Below, piece by piece: positions 25,392-34,656 of a stretch of DNA of 64,000 nt. Made by a program: the position numbers and the translations under genes. The stretch is from positions 11,222,001 through 11,286,000 of the forward strand of contig CM114273.1 in assembly GCA_050084515.1 (NCBI GenBank). The letters run 5' to 3'. A model generated the notes under the pieces. That model was not told the DNA's origin and did no database searches. It saw nothing but the letters and a program-made list of their open reading frames with translations. The stretch is from Blasia pusilla. Its lineage: Eukaryota > Marchantiophyta > Marchantiopsida > Blasiales. Within the stretch, counting starts at the first letter, position 1. Every line of letters starts with the position of its first letter.

Positions 25392-26330
25392 ATGATGGAG
25401 ACTTGGGAGCCTGTGATAGGTCTCAAGTTGATAGGAGGAGAGCGACGGCGAGTTCATAGCTTTCTGAGAGGGCATGTCAGTTATTTTGCCTTCAGTATGA
25501 GAGGCTTGGGTATGCTGAAGGGTCCCGGGATACGGATTGAGTTGGCTAGTGATACGCTGATCTTTCGTCGACCCTACAGGTATTCTAATATGGAGCGAGC
25601 CTTGATTCAAAGCACGAGTCAGGACTTGTTGGAGGCAGGACTTGTGGAGTTATCACATGGGGAGTATGCATCTGCCACTGTCATGCCGGCGAAGAAGGAT
25701 ATGTATGGCAATTGGACGGATAGGCGGATGTGTGGAGATTACCGTCCTATCAACCGCCAAACGAGGTCAGATCGGTACGCCATGCCTACTCGTGAGGAGA
25801 TCTTTGATGCTGTAGGGCATGCAAAGATCTTCACTACTTAAGATCTCCGTGTTGGCTATCATCAGCTTCCTATCAGGTTGGAGGATAGGGAGAAGACAAC
25901 ATTCTGGGGGATAGATCAGTTCGGGAGAGATTGCTTGTATCATTGGCGATTCTTACCATTTGGGTTGAAGAACGCGCCTGCAGAGTTTCAGAGAATGATG
26001 GATAGGATTCTCGCTGGCTTGGATTTTGTACGATGTTACATAGATGATATTCTTATCTTCAGTTTCATGGTTGAGGAGCATGAGTGACACTTGGAGGAGG
26101 TGTTTTGGCGATTGCAGTTACATGGCCTGAAGTTACATCCAGGCAAGTGCAGATTCTTTCAGGAGCAGATTGAGTACTTGGGACACACCATATACCCAAG
26201 TGGGTTAGGCATTCAATAGACAAAGGTAGAGGCTATTGCACATTCCACGCCCTACAGATGTGAGTCGAGTCTGAGCATTTCTTGGACTTGCGAACTTCTA
26301 TCAACGTTATGTCAAGGGTTTTAGTGCAAT
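25392..26330 (+). pseudogene. Reverse transcriptase portion
   Basis: Ty3/gypsy-type RT: FRRPYRYSNMERALIQ, GEYASATVMPAKK, RRMCGDYRPINRQT, DLRVGYHQLPI, FLPFGLKNAPAEFQRMMD and the catalytic YIDDILIFS (about 26036), followed by GLKLHPGKCRFFQ and LGHTI, and in a shifted frame FLGLANFYQRYVKGF. It copies element RNA into DNA. Stops at 25350, 25839 (TAA), 26085, 26217 and 26272. The lead-in from the methyltransferase is in the same frame, so no separate start is needed. Confidence 0.92.
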
Positions 26331-26459
26331 CGCAAAGTCTTTGACCTTGTTGACGAGACTTGATCAGGTTTGGTTGTGGGGAGATGATCACGAGCAAGCA
26401 TTTCAAGAGCTCAAGGACAAGTTGACGTCCTCACCCATTTACAGAGACCGGTTAGGGGT

Positions 26460-26870
26460 TGCCCATTCCAGTTACATACAGATTGGAGCATGTTGGGTCT
26501 AAGAGCAGTGATTACTCAAAGGGATGACGAGGAGAGGGAGTTTGTTGTGGCTTATGCAAGCCGATTGAACAACGTTGCAGAGGGAGAGTGCTGGCCTGCA
26601 GTGTGGGCCATGGCACATTTCAGGTTCTATTTATTCGGCAACCCTATCACACTTATCACTGATCATCAGCGGTTGAGATGGTTGATGGAGTCCGACAAGC
26701 TTACGGGAAAGCTTGCCAGGTGGGCTCTATTACTACAGGAGTATGAGTTTGAGGTAGTTCATAGGCCATGTCGGTTGAACCAGGATGCGGATGGGTTGAG
26801 TCGTAACCCATGTCCGAGTCAGAGAGACGACACAGGAGCTCGATGGCACGGAGAGAGTAATGAGGAGATG
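26460..26870 (+). pseudogene. RNase H portion
   Basis: FQLHTDWSMLGLRAVITQ holds the first catalytic Asp; VVAYASRLNNVAEGEC, FRFYLFGNPITLITDHQRL and LNQDADGLSR are the usual tethered RNase H blocks of Ty3/gypsy elements. It removes RNA from the RNA:DNA hybrid. No internal stop in this stretch. Confidence 0.9.
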
Positions 26871-27149
26871 GTGCCCGGTTGGCATGCATCTGCCTATCTT
26901 TGTTGGTTCACTATGGCAGGTCAGCCACAGGTGATGACTCCAGTGGTGGGGTTGGATGATGAGTCTTTGGATCCGCAGGTTAGTGAAGAGGTGACAGGTG
27001 GTTGTGATATCCATGACGACGTGGAGGTTGTGGAGTTCTTGCACACTGGCGTCATAGCGAGTACAGTGAGTGCTAGGGAGCGGGATCGGATCCTACAGAG
27101 AGCCAGGAGGTTTAGGTGGGAGGGGACTCACATTTTGCGGGTACGGTGA

Positions 27150-28290
27150 CATGGTAGGATACGAGTGGTACCTCATCCTTCCCAGCGAGCACGTGTAGTG
27201 CGACGTGCCCATGAGGAGTTGGGACATTTTGGAGTAAAGCGTACTTACAGCTTACTCCAGGTTTAGTATTGGTGGCACGGCATGCATACTGGGGTACAGC
27301 AATTTGTGGGTAGATGTATGGTATGTGAGAGAGTGCGAGCATCCTTCAATGCTCCTACTCCGTAGTTACATCCTTTTCCGATTATGGGTTTAGGTTATCG
27401 ATGGAGTTTAGACTTTGCGGGACCTTTGCCATTGACGAGGCGTCATCATAGGTACGTGTTGGCCATGGTGGAGCATTTCTCCAAGTGGATAGAGTTGGTG
27501 GCACTACCAGACAAGGCGAGCAAGGGAACAACTTATGCATTTCTAGATCGTGTTCTTAGTCACTTTGGTGCACCGGCGGAGGTGTTGAATGACCAGGGTA
27601 CGGAGTTCAGGGGAGAGTTTTCAGGCCTTGTGTGATCAGGCGCTGATAGATCACCGCACCACGTCTAGAGATCATCCTGAGGTGGATGGGTTGGCGGAGA
27701 GAATGGTACAGACGGTGAAGAGAGGATTGCGCAAGTATGGCTTGCAACGGGGACAGTTGAGGGAGTGGGACCTAGAGTTGCCATGGTTGGCTATGGGTTA
27801 TCGCTTTAGTCGGCATGCATCCTTGGCGTCATTTTCATCGTACTTTTTGCCCTTTGGGACAGAGCAAGATTTACCTCCAATGATTTGACGTGACATGGCG
27901 GAGGTCTTAAATCTTGATGATCCAGATGTGTGGGTACAAGCATGTTCTCAGAGTGCGGAGGTTTTTCGTAGAGTTATGCCTATGGCTTTTGAGAACTTAG
28001 CTATTGCTCAGCATAGAGATACATTGAGGTACGCGACCATTCGTGGAGGAGGTTATCGTCTAGGGATTATGAGGTTTCATCATGTAGATTACGTGTATTT
28101 ACAGCAGGCGGCACCTACGACGCTAGATGTCACTACATGGCGCACGATCCTACATGTGCACAAGGTATTACCGACCGGAGTCCTCATGTTGGAGGGGCGG
28201 GATGGTATGGTTTGGAAGGATCATATGCGCAATTGTGCGCCATGTCATCTTCCAAACGTAGATGGGACGGTGAATTCGAGCTTGGTAGTG
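27150..28290 (+). pseudogene. DDE integrase portion
   Basis: N-terminal HHCC finger: HEELGHFGVKRT and CMVCERV (about 27200-27335). Catalytic core: WSLDFAGPLPL (first Asp, about 27414), EVLNDQGTEF (second Asp, about 27585) and DGLAERMVQTVKRGL (Glu, about 27692). The frame shifts near 27620. The C-terminal part continues with IAQHRDTLRYA, VDYVYLQQAAPTTLDV and MRNCAPCHLPNVDGT, then the PHD finger. Stops at 27147, 27264, 27363 and 27886. This is a strand-transfer integrase, not a tyrosine recombinase, which matters because split repeats are usually found with the latter. Confidence 0.9.
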
Positions 28291-28302
28291 GTACCTGCAG
28301 GC

Positions 28303-28449
28303 TTGAGGTGTATGTTGTGCGGATATGTGAGGGGTGCAGCCACCATGTTGGTATGTGATGGTTGTTCTCGAGGGTGGCATATGTCATGTCTGAGACCCCC
28401 TCTTGATGTGGTTCCCATGGGACGATGGATGTGTCCGAGATGTGTATAG
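28303..28449 (+). pseudogene. C-terminal PHD finger on the integrase
   Basis: A complete C4HC3 zinc-finger pattern: CMLC, 11 residues, CDGC, 4 residues, H, MS, C, then CPRC, with Trp in RGWHMSC and GRWMCPRC, ending two residues before the stop (TAG 28447-28449). PHD fingers commonly bind the histone H3 tail. In chromoviruses a chromodomain occupies this place; here a PHD finger would be the analogous tether for choosing integration sites (inference). The finger itself has no lesion. Confidence 0.88.
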
Positions 28450-28521
28450 GGTAATAGGTCATGTTAGAGAGAGAGAGATGTGATATTTTCTATCTGGAGT
28501 TGGTGGGATCCAACTGCCAGC

Positions 28522-28537
28522 GGGGGGGGGAGGGGGA
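28522..28537 (+). other. Polypurine tract
   Basis: Sixteen purines, G9-A-G5-A, two bases before the B1 repeat. This is where plus-strand priming normally happens immediately upstream of a 3' LTR. Its position before B1, not before A2, suggests that for reverse transcription the repeat unit is B-AC-A (28540-29159). Confidence 0.75.
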
Positions 28538-28539
28538 CG

Positions 28540-28677
28540 GTTGTGTGATCTCCATATATATGTATGAGTTGATTTTTGTACATGTGTGGATCGACCCGTG
28601 TGTAGGGAAGATCGGTGTTGTGTGGTGTAGATGTGACCAGCGATGTATGTTGTGTAGCGATATGTATGCGCATGACA
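28540..28677 (+). repeat. Terminal repeat B1
   Basis: 138 bp from GTTGTGTGATCTCC to GCGCATGACA, the same segment that ends the solo repeat and the 3' repeat, here detached from any A and preceded by the polypurine tract. Followed by AC and then A2, giving the near-palindrome TGACA-AC-TGTCA. Confidence 0.92.
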
Positions 28678-28679
28678 AC

Positions 28680-29297
28680 TGTCACATTTGAGTAGCCGAT
28701 AGGCCGAGATCTATCGTGGATAGGGCGTAGGAGCCAGCGGACTATCTTGAGTGTAGCTTTGTCCCACGGTGTCAAATGAGGTTGAGGATAGGTATATTGT
28801 GTCAAGAACGTCGTTTATGATAACATTCATGTTGGGGTATTTCACAGCCGGGTGACTTGTTGACCAGGTCACCCGCCCTTGGTAACTTGTGCGCGCAGGT
28901 TACCAAGGGGAGGGCTATTTTTAGGGGAAGAGCCTTTTGGCTCTTCCAAACCCTATATAAGAGAGGAATGTGGCTTTCCTAAGTCATCTTTCTCATGTTT
29001 GGCGGTTGGAGCACCTCTCTTGTATGTGTGTGAGATAGGACTAGGGTGTTAGCGTCCGGATTCCTTGATAGTACAGGATGGACGAGGCTCGATATGCCGA
29101 TGTAGATTGAGGAGTGGAGTTTTAGGCCGGGTGTGCCATTTTTACTACTCTTTATTTTTGTTGCGTGATCTCCATATATATGTATGAGTTGATTTTTGTA
29201 CATGTGTGGATCGACCCGTGTGTGGGGAAGATCGGTGTTGTGTGGTGTAGATGTGACCAGCGATGTATGTTGTGTAGCGATATGTATGCGTACGACA
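28680..29297 (+). repeat. Terminal repeats A2+B2
   Basis: 618 bp, TGTCACATTT to GTACGACA; A2 is 28680-29159 and B2 29160-29297. TATATAA at 28954. Three inverted repeats crowd upstream of it: GGGTGAC...GTCACCC (about 28850-28874), CCCTTGGTAAC.TG / CAGGTTACCAAGGG (28876-28889 and 28896-28909, 6-base loop) and AAGAGCC-TTTT-GGCTCTT (about 28928-28945). Confidence 0.92.
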
Positions 29298-29480
29298 ATC
29301 TCCTTACAACGAGCCAAGGTGGAATCTTATAGTTCACCACCATAATTGGTCACATTGAGTGGGATCATCGTGTAAGGCCGTATGAGGATGTCATAAGACC
29401 CAAATGCACTTTGTGAGGCTTATACCACCAATCTAGTTATGTGCTCTTGACATGCGATTGGGCCAAAGAGTCCACCACCA
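29298..29480 (-). pseudogene. CACTA tnp2 transposase remnant, upstream part
   Basis: Minus-strand HLGLMTSSYG, then SHSM and IMVVNYKIPPWLVVRR, match the tnp2 region 'VRLGLA.DGFNPF....SHS.WPV....YNLPPW'. The next expected residues appear at 19427 and below, directly after the target duplication, so the retroelement sits inside this frame. Sequence up to about 30100 may belong to the same CACTA element but no motif was recognised there. Confidence 0.72.
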
Positions 29481-30587
29481 AGTGCATGATATCATCTATC
29501 GACCAGTGGCATGTATGCAAGGTTGCACATGAACAAAGCCCATATCGGCGGACTTATGTCCGTCCTGTGTGTTCGGACCCGGGTACCCTCAGCCCGCCCG
29601 AGAGCCCGCCACTAAGACCCAGGCTGACGGGCTAGGCCACGCAATGGGTGCAGGCCGGGCATCTCCATTTCCTTGCAACCTAGCATGTATGCCATATCGT
29701 AAACTTTGTCAATGCAACAATTGTAGAATTGGAAAGTGGAAAATCAATGAAGACACTTTGAGGCACAACTCCGTGCGCGTGGCTTCATAATATGACCAAA
29801 GCCACATTGTGTCTTCATAAAGGACATCTTTTCTTCTTGGTTACATGTTGAAATTTATGGGCCTATGGGGGAGAGGTTTGATGCTTCACTTAGCAATCAT
29901 GCCCATTAGATCCCCTCCATTTCAGGAGTAGGTTATCTTTGTCATAGAATATGTCAAGACGAGGATGCAAAATCCTCCTCACTCTTCTACTATTGCTTGC
30001 TTCTCCCCCACTATTGCTACTACTTCGGATTCCTTCTACTTCATCTGTGACTATGACTATGTAAGGCACTACCAACATCTCAATAAACAAGATTAGGTAT
30101 CTTTCTTACTAAATTCTAAATCACTTGTATAATATCCATGCTAAAGCAACAAATTACGTTGTGCCCTTGCTAGTCACTTCTCACCCAAATCCTTCTCTTA
30201 ATGATATTCGGTTCATATTTTCTAACACTTGGGCAATTACACTCTTGATACTCTAGACAATGAATCTCCATTGGTATGCATCATGCCCAAGCCCTTTTCT
30301 TAGAGATCATATTCTTTATTTGTCTTATAAATTATTTAATTATGGTCTTAATTGATACTTTTTTTTCTCGTCATCTAGACTATCCATACATACTCCACAC
30401 GTGTTTTAGTAATTAAGTAATATTATTCCTCCACCCCTCTTAAGGGCCGCGTATTGGTTAGGAAAAAAGTAGTTTAGGAATTCCACTTTTCATTTCTATG
30501 GGGTGGGTATGGTGCCCTGAATCTCTGTTGTTCTTTGAATCTCCATCTATATTTTATTATGAGAGAATGCTTTTTTATTAGTAAACA
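29481..30587. other. Non-coding or unrecognised sequence
   Basis: AT-rich apart from a GC-rich patch at 29570-29665. Minus-strand ORF 29890-30090 shows only a Ser/Arg-rich composition. Nothing assignable. Confidence 0.3.
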
Positions 30588-30849
30588 CCTCTTTGTTTGA
30601 CATGCGGCAAATGGACAGAAAAAAATATTTCACATACTATGAGAGGTAAATTTTGTTTCGAATATGTGCTCAACATCATTAATCCTTTCCCTTGAGGACT
30701 ACATATAACAAAAATTCTTCAAACACTTTTTTAATTTATGGGACACTTTACTTCAAACACTTTCCAAATTTTTTTCCCATGTAGTGACCTAGCCATGGCG
30801 ATCGTCATTAATTTTTTGTGGAAAGAATTTTGCCAACCGCGCGCGATAC
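30588..30849 (+). repeat. Dispersed repeat, copy 1
   Basis: 262 bp almost identical to 47119-47401: both start CCTCTTTGTTTGACATGCGG and end CAACCGCGCGCGATAC. Copy 2 has a 21-bp local duplication near 47165. No ORF; type unknown. Confidence 0.9.
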
Positions 30850-31450
30850 GGCTCTCGATAGACCGAGAACTCAGAGCCTTTATGGCTCTGGGGCTCTGGT
30901 CCTCCAGAACCCGGAACCCCCTCGCCCCCTACCCACCCGTCATCCCACCCCGACCCGCTCTCACCTCTCCCGAGTAGGCCGGAAGAGTAGTTCCGGCCGA
31001 CCAACTATATATCCGCCCTGTGGGTCGGATATCCGCGGCGGGTCGGCCTGCACCCAAGTACCCATCCCACCCATCACCTATGTACCCATCCCACCCATAT
31101 GCCGCGATGCCATTGCATATGGGCATGCAAATGGCCTTAGCGGTTCGGTGAAAGAATGTGTTCATGTTTGGGCTACCTTCATTGTTTATCTGTGCTCCAA
31201 GTTTTGCACGGAGGCTCGATCCTAGCAGCAACCAATGAGCTGCCTCCGTGTCTCCAAAGTCGATCCCCACCTTCTTTGTGTGACGAATAGTTGGGTCATA
31301 AGGATGAACGGTGTAGATTTGGGTTCGTTCAGATCCAACCATCTAGTAGCCACTAATGACCTTCTCCAATTTCGAGTTCGACACCTCAGTTTTGCAATTG
31401 GCGAGCAGGGAGTGAGCGGAGTTTCGGCGCCGTAGCCCAAGGAGACCCTA

Positions 31451-31735
31451 GGCACCAGGACGGGGGCCTTCAGCTTTTTTTTCGAGAAACCTAGTTGGAA
31501 TACCTTCCGAGGGAGATCGGGCACCAGGACGGGGGGGGGCCTTCAGTTTTTTTTTCGACAAACCTAGTTGGAATACCTTCCGAGGGAGATCGGGCACCAG
31601 GACGGGGGGGCCTTCAGTTTTTTTTTCAACAAACCTAGTTGGAATACCTTCCGAGGGAGATCGGGCACCAGGACGGGGGCCTTCAATTTTTTTTTCGAGA
31701 AACCTAGTTGGAATACCTTCCGAGGGAGATCGGGC
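31451..31735 (+). repeat. Tandem repeat, four copies of about 71 bp
   Basis: Units start GGCACCAGGACGGGGG at 31451, 31520, 31593 and 31664 and contain CTAGTTGGAATACCTTCCGA. Length differences come from the G run and the T run. A 28-bp duplication (ACGCA.GTTACTCGTTCATGTT) follows at 31739-31790. The 82-aa ORF at 31568-31816 is a repeat artefact. Confidence 0.92.
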
Positions 31736-31790
31736 AGAGACGCAAGTTACTCGTTCATGTTCGGGCTGAGACGCAGGTTACTCGTTCATG

Positions 31791-34656
31791 TTAGAGGCAG
31801 GGCGGGTTCCGATTAGGGCAGAGACGATCTTACGAATGGTGTTGGCGCGTTTTGGCGACTCTGACGGAAAGGCGGACCCGGTGGCGTTCAAAGGAAAACT
31901 TGAATACACGGAGCCGAATGTAAGCCGAGGTTGATCTGGAATACTTTCCATTTTTAAGTCTTCCCGAATATACAGAGCAGGCATGTTCGTGTTGGAGAAT
32001 GGAGTATCAATTTTTTGGAATGATTCGCTCGATTTGGTGGTTCACAAATGAAGGCAAACGTGGTGGAAAACTTCATTAGAGCTCAGCAAATTTGAATCGT
32101 CTTAATCACGGAGGTGCATCTGGAATACTTTCCGCCGTTGGGCATCTGCTACGGTTGAGAATACTTGACTTTCTTTGTGGAAATGGTGGTGTTCCCATTG
32201 ATAAGTCTTGTGAAAACCAGACTTTCAACACTAACAGTAAACTAACGATGCGTGCTATACGTCTCGTAAAGATGGAAAAACCTCCTCTCTAAGATTGACT
32301 ACGGAAACCAGTAACAAGAAAAAGATAATCCAGTTAGTAGAAATTCTGGATGCCTAGCATGTCATCATTGAACACCTCCTTAATTTAATCATCATTGTAG
32401 ACGCTTTGACGGGAAATTCCGAAATCTTTTGAACCGCACGGACCAGACGAAGCTTGGGATTGCATGTGGATATCGGACGAGGATTGAGCAAGTTCCTAAC
32501 CGTTCGAGTTATTCAAGAGAATTTTTAAGCTCATGAGAATGCTCGATCGCTTGGGGCGCCGCGATGACTTATTCTTGTTATGGTTCAGACTCTCTAGTTG
32601 TCAAGAATGTACTTAGTGGATATTCGGTGAGGATTTCGATCTTACTTGATGTGATTAACATCCATCTTAACAGAGAAATCTAATTCTAACTCGCGTACAT
32701 TTGGGTGAAGCTAGTATTCGCTATGTGCATGGAATACTAATCGAATTTACCCGCAAAGTCTTCTGGTTAGCTATAGTGGCTGAATGAGTCTATCTAATGA
32801 ATTAGCCTAGAAAGCCAGACACAGTGAACGAAGATCTTATCTTTGGACCCAATCTGTCAACCTCCGGCCGCTCCGTACCTTCCTCTATCTGTCTCGCTCG
32901 CATGCCAGCACTACCTGCACGTGAAGCCGGGGGAAATCTCTCCTCCACGTATTTATCTAATAAGTAGTTCTACGTCCCGGTGTGACTAAAAGCCATTAAG
33001 TATGGAGGTATTTTGGGCGTTCCTGATGAGAGGTCGCACAAACAACAAACAGCAAACAAAGATGGAAACGGCTAATCAACACGGATCCATCGCAAGCGCT
33101 CGAGAAGAGCGAAACAGTAGAGATCCAATCCTCGTTAGCTCCAAGTTGCACTTTATTCTCATGCATACATCCAAACTTTATTCGTGGGAGATGAAGTCAC
33201 AGACAATTTCGTCTCGTCTAACCCGTAGTCACTACGTGCGTAGAGTAGACGTTCCAAGACATTGAGTTCTCTCCAGACAACCTAGATGGAGCTTGACCAG
33301 AGATTTTCAACACTATGCTTCCATTACTGAAGAAAAGCATCCCGTCTTATGCGAAATTTCAACGGGAGAATACTAAACTAGATGCGATACTCTGCACTAC
33401 GCAGAACAAACTACAGCTTTATGATGCCTTGCTGTTGAGATTCTCATATGGATAGCTCATGAACGAAACTTAAACAGAGTGAAATACCCAAGCAATAGCA
33501 GTAGAACAATTATGGTAGAACGAGCAGGGTCCGGCCTGTTGTTCATCACTGACGCCGATGGTCTTTTTGACATCTAGAAAAGCGTCATCAAAGACTTGGG
33601 CGCAACAAGTTGGTTAGATTCTAAATAAACTAGGCTAATATTCTGTACTTTAGAGTGCTTGAGATCAGCGGCGATTTTCTATCGACTATCAAAGCGTTTC
33701 CACGAGCAACAAAGCGATTGGCATAGACGGTGCCCATGCGGCTCTTTTGGACGATGACACTAGGAATGAATGTTTTAGTGTCTAGGCACCGAGTCTTTCG
33801 ATTGAGATTAAATTCTTGACCTTTGTGAACTCTTTCTGCAATTGAGTAGCACGACTTTGTGAGACAAGAGCTTTCTCCACTCTTGTTTGGAGCTCGTTAA
33901 TTCGACCTGGAAATGAGCACTTGTCTTAAAGAATTTTCCGATCCATATCACAGTGTTCTGCATTCTTATTGAGCTCCTTCACTTGACTTTACAACTATTC
34001 TCTTCTCTTACTCCACTTGGTTTCTTGCGCTGTGCTCCTCTTCTAATTGCACGGTCATATTCTTTACCCTCTGCAACTCTGCTGCGCAGAGAGCAATCTT
34101 TGCTCTCCTCAAGATGATCTTTGTCCACTCTAGATTGAAGATCTCGGTTCTTGAGATGAGATTTTAATGATGAAGCTCTGAAATTACCAATCAGCCAAGC
34201 GACCAACAGACCTTGTTCGTTTCAATTGCATGTCTTCATTTTTTCTCTAAAAAATGCTACAGCATCCATTCACTTTAGACGCCAATTGTAGATGAATTTT
34301 TTGTCTAATCGGATGACATGTAACAGTCATTGTTTTAGGTTCTATTAACTCCTAACCACACAAGTAGTTTAGGTGGCTACTTGCTGTGCTTCAATTGATT
34401 GTAAATTTTTTCGAACCCTTTGCTTGATTTTTCTCCTCTTTTAGATTGATACACAACTTGTAGTAAGATGGTTTAGGAAGGAATGGAAGGCATTCGGGCT
34501 TTGAAACCAAGGGAGGTTTTAGAAGAATACCAAGGTTTACGAATAGATTGCACATCAAAAATTTAGTGGGAATGTTCATTGCCCAGAACTAGTGGGTCTT
34601 GTTAGGTTTTATCCCTTTGGAACATGTTCATGTCATGGTTTCAGATACTTTATTGA
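31791..34656. other. Long stretch without a recognised gene
   Basis: No intact ORF of note. On the minus strand between about 33650 and 34210 short frames read as coiled-coil-like sequence (RINELQTRVEKALVSQSRA, then QLQKEFTKVKNL, and AELQRVKNMTVQLEEEHSA), broken by stops and frameshifts, suggesting a decayed Glu/Lys-rich protein gene of unknown kind. The rest is unassigned; a promoter for the ORF at 34657 may lie near its end. Confidence 0.35.

Larger units (their letters stand above)
21318..28449 (+). pseudogene. Gag-PR-DNMT-RT-RH-IN-PHD polyprotein, inactivated
   Basis: One reading frame (that of 21318) carries gag, protease, methyltransferase, RT, RNase H and most of integrase; after about 27620 the frame shifts by one base and continues to the PHD finger and stop at 28447-28449. 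The span is 7.1 kb, about 2,370 codons, so the ancestral product was probably a single polyprotein. Lesions: 20 in-frame stops (10 TGA, 9 TAG, 1 TAA), frameshifts near 23950 and 24145 and around 26240 and 26460, and the one near 27620. Translation start is uncertain; ATG 21318 is the first that fits the gag frame. Confidence 0.88.
19432..29297 (+). mobile_element. Full-length DNMT- and PHD-encoding Ty3/gypsy-like element with split direct repeats
   Basis: A 9,866-bp insertion bounded by the 4-bp target duplication ATCT (19428-19431 and 29298-29301). It splits a CACTA tnp2 frame whose two halves abut exactly at these points, an independent proof of the ends. Structure: A1 (19432-19911), leader and polyprotein (19912-28539), B1 (28540-28677), AC, A2 (28680-29159), B2 (29160-29297). 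A is 480 bp and B 138 bp in each copy. The polyprotein order is gag, protease, cytosine-5 methyltransferase, RT, RNase H, integrase, PHD. By hand count A1 and A2 differ at about 38 of 480 positions and B1 and B2 at about 4 of 138, so the copy is not recent. Multiple stops make it non-autonomous now. Confidence 0.9.

Noticed and set aside
21657-27888. Stop-codon reassignment (TGA or TAG read as amino acids)
   Set aside because: The intact host genes use TAG and TGA only as final stops and contain none internally.
19912-28539. Reading the DNMT cassette as a secondary insertion into one of two tandem LTRs
   Set aside because: This needs two LTRs joined by AC inside one target duplication plus an insertion without its own duplication and next to a polypurine tract. 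One split-repeat element explains everything more simply, though sibling copies should decide.
19432-29297. Classifying the element as DIRS-order
   Set aside because: The integrase has HHCC and D-D-E motifs and the insertion has a 4-bp duplication; no tyrosine recombinase was found.
31451-31735. CRISPR-like array
   Set aside because: Head-to-tail tandem units with no unique spacers, in a eukaryotic genome.
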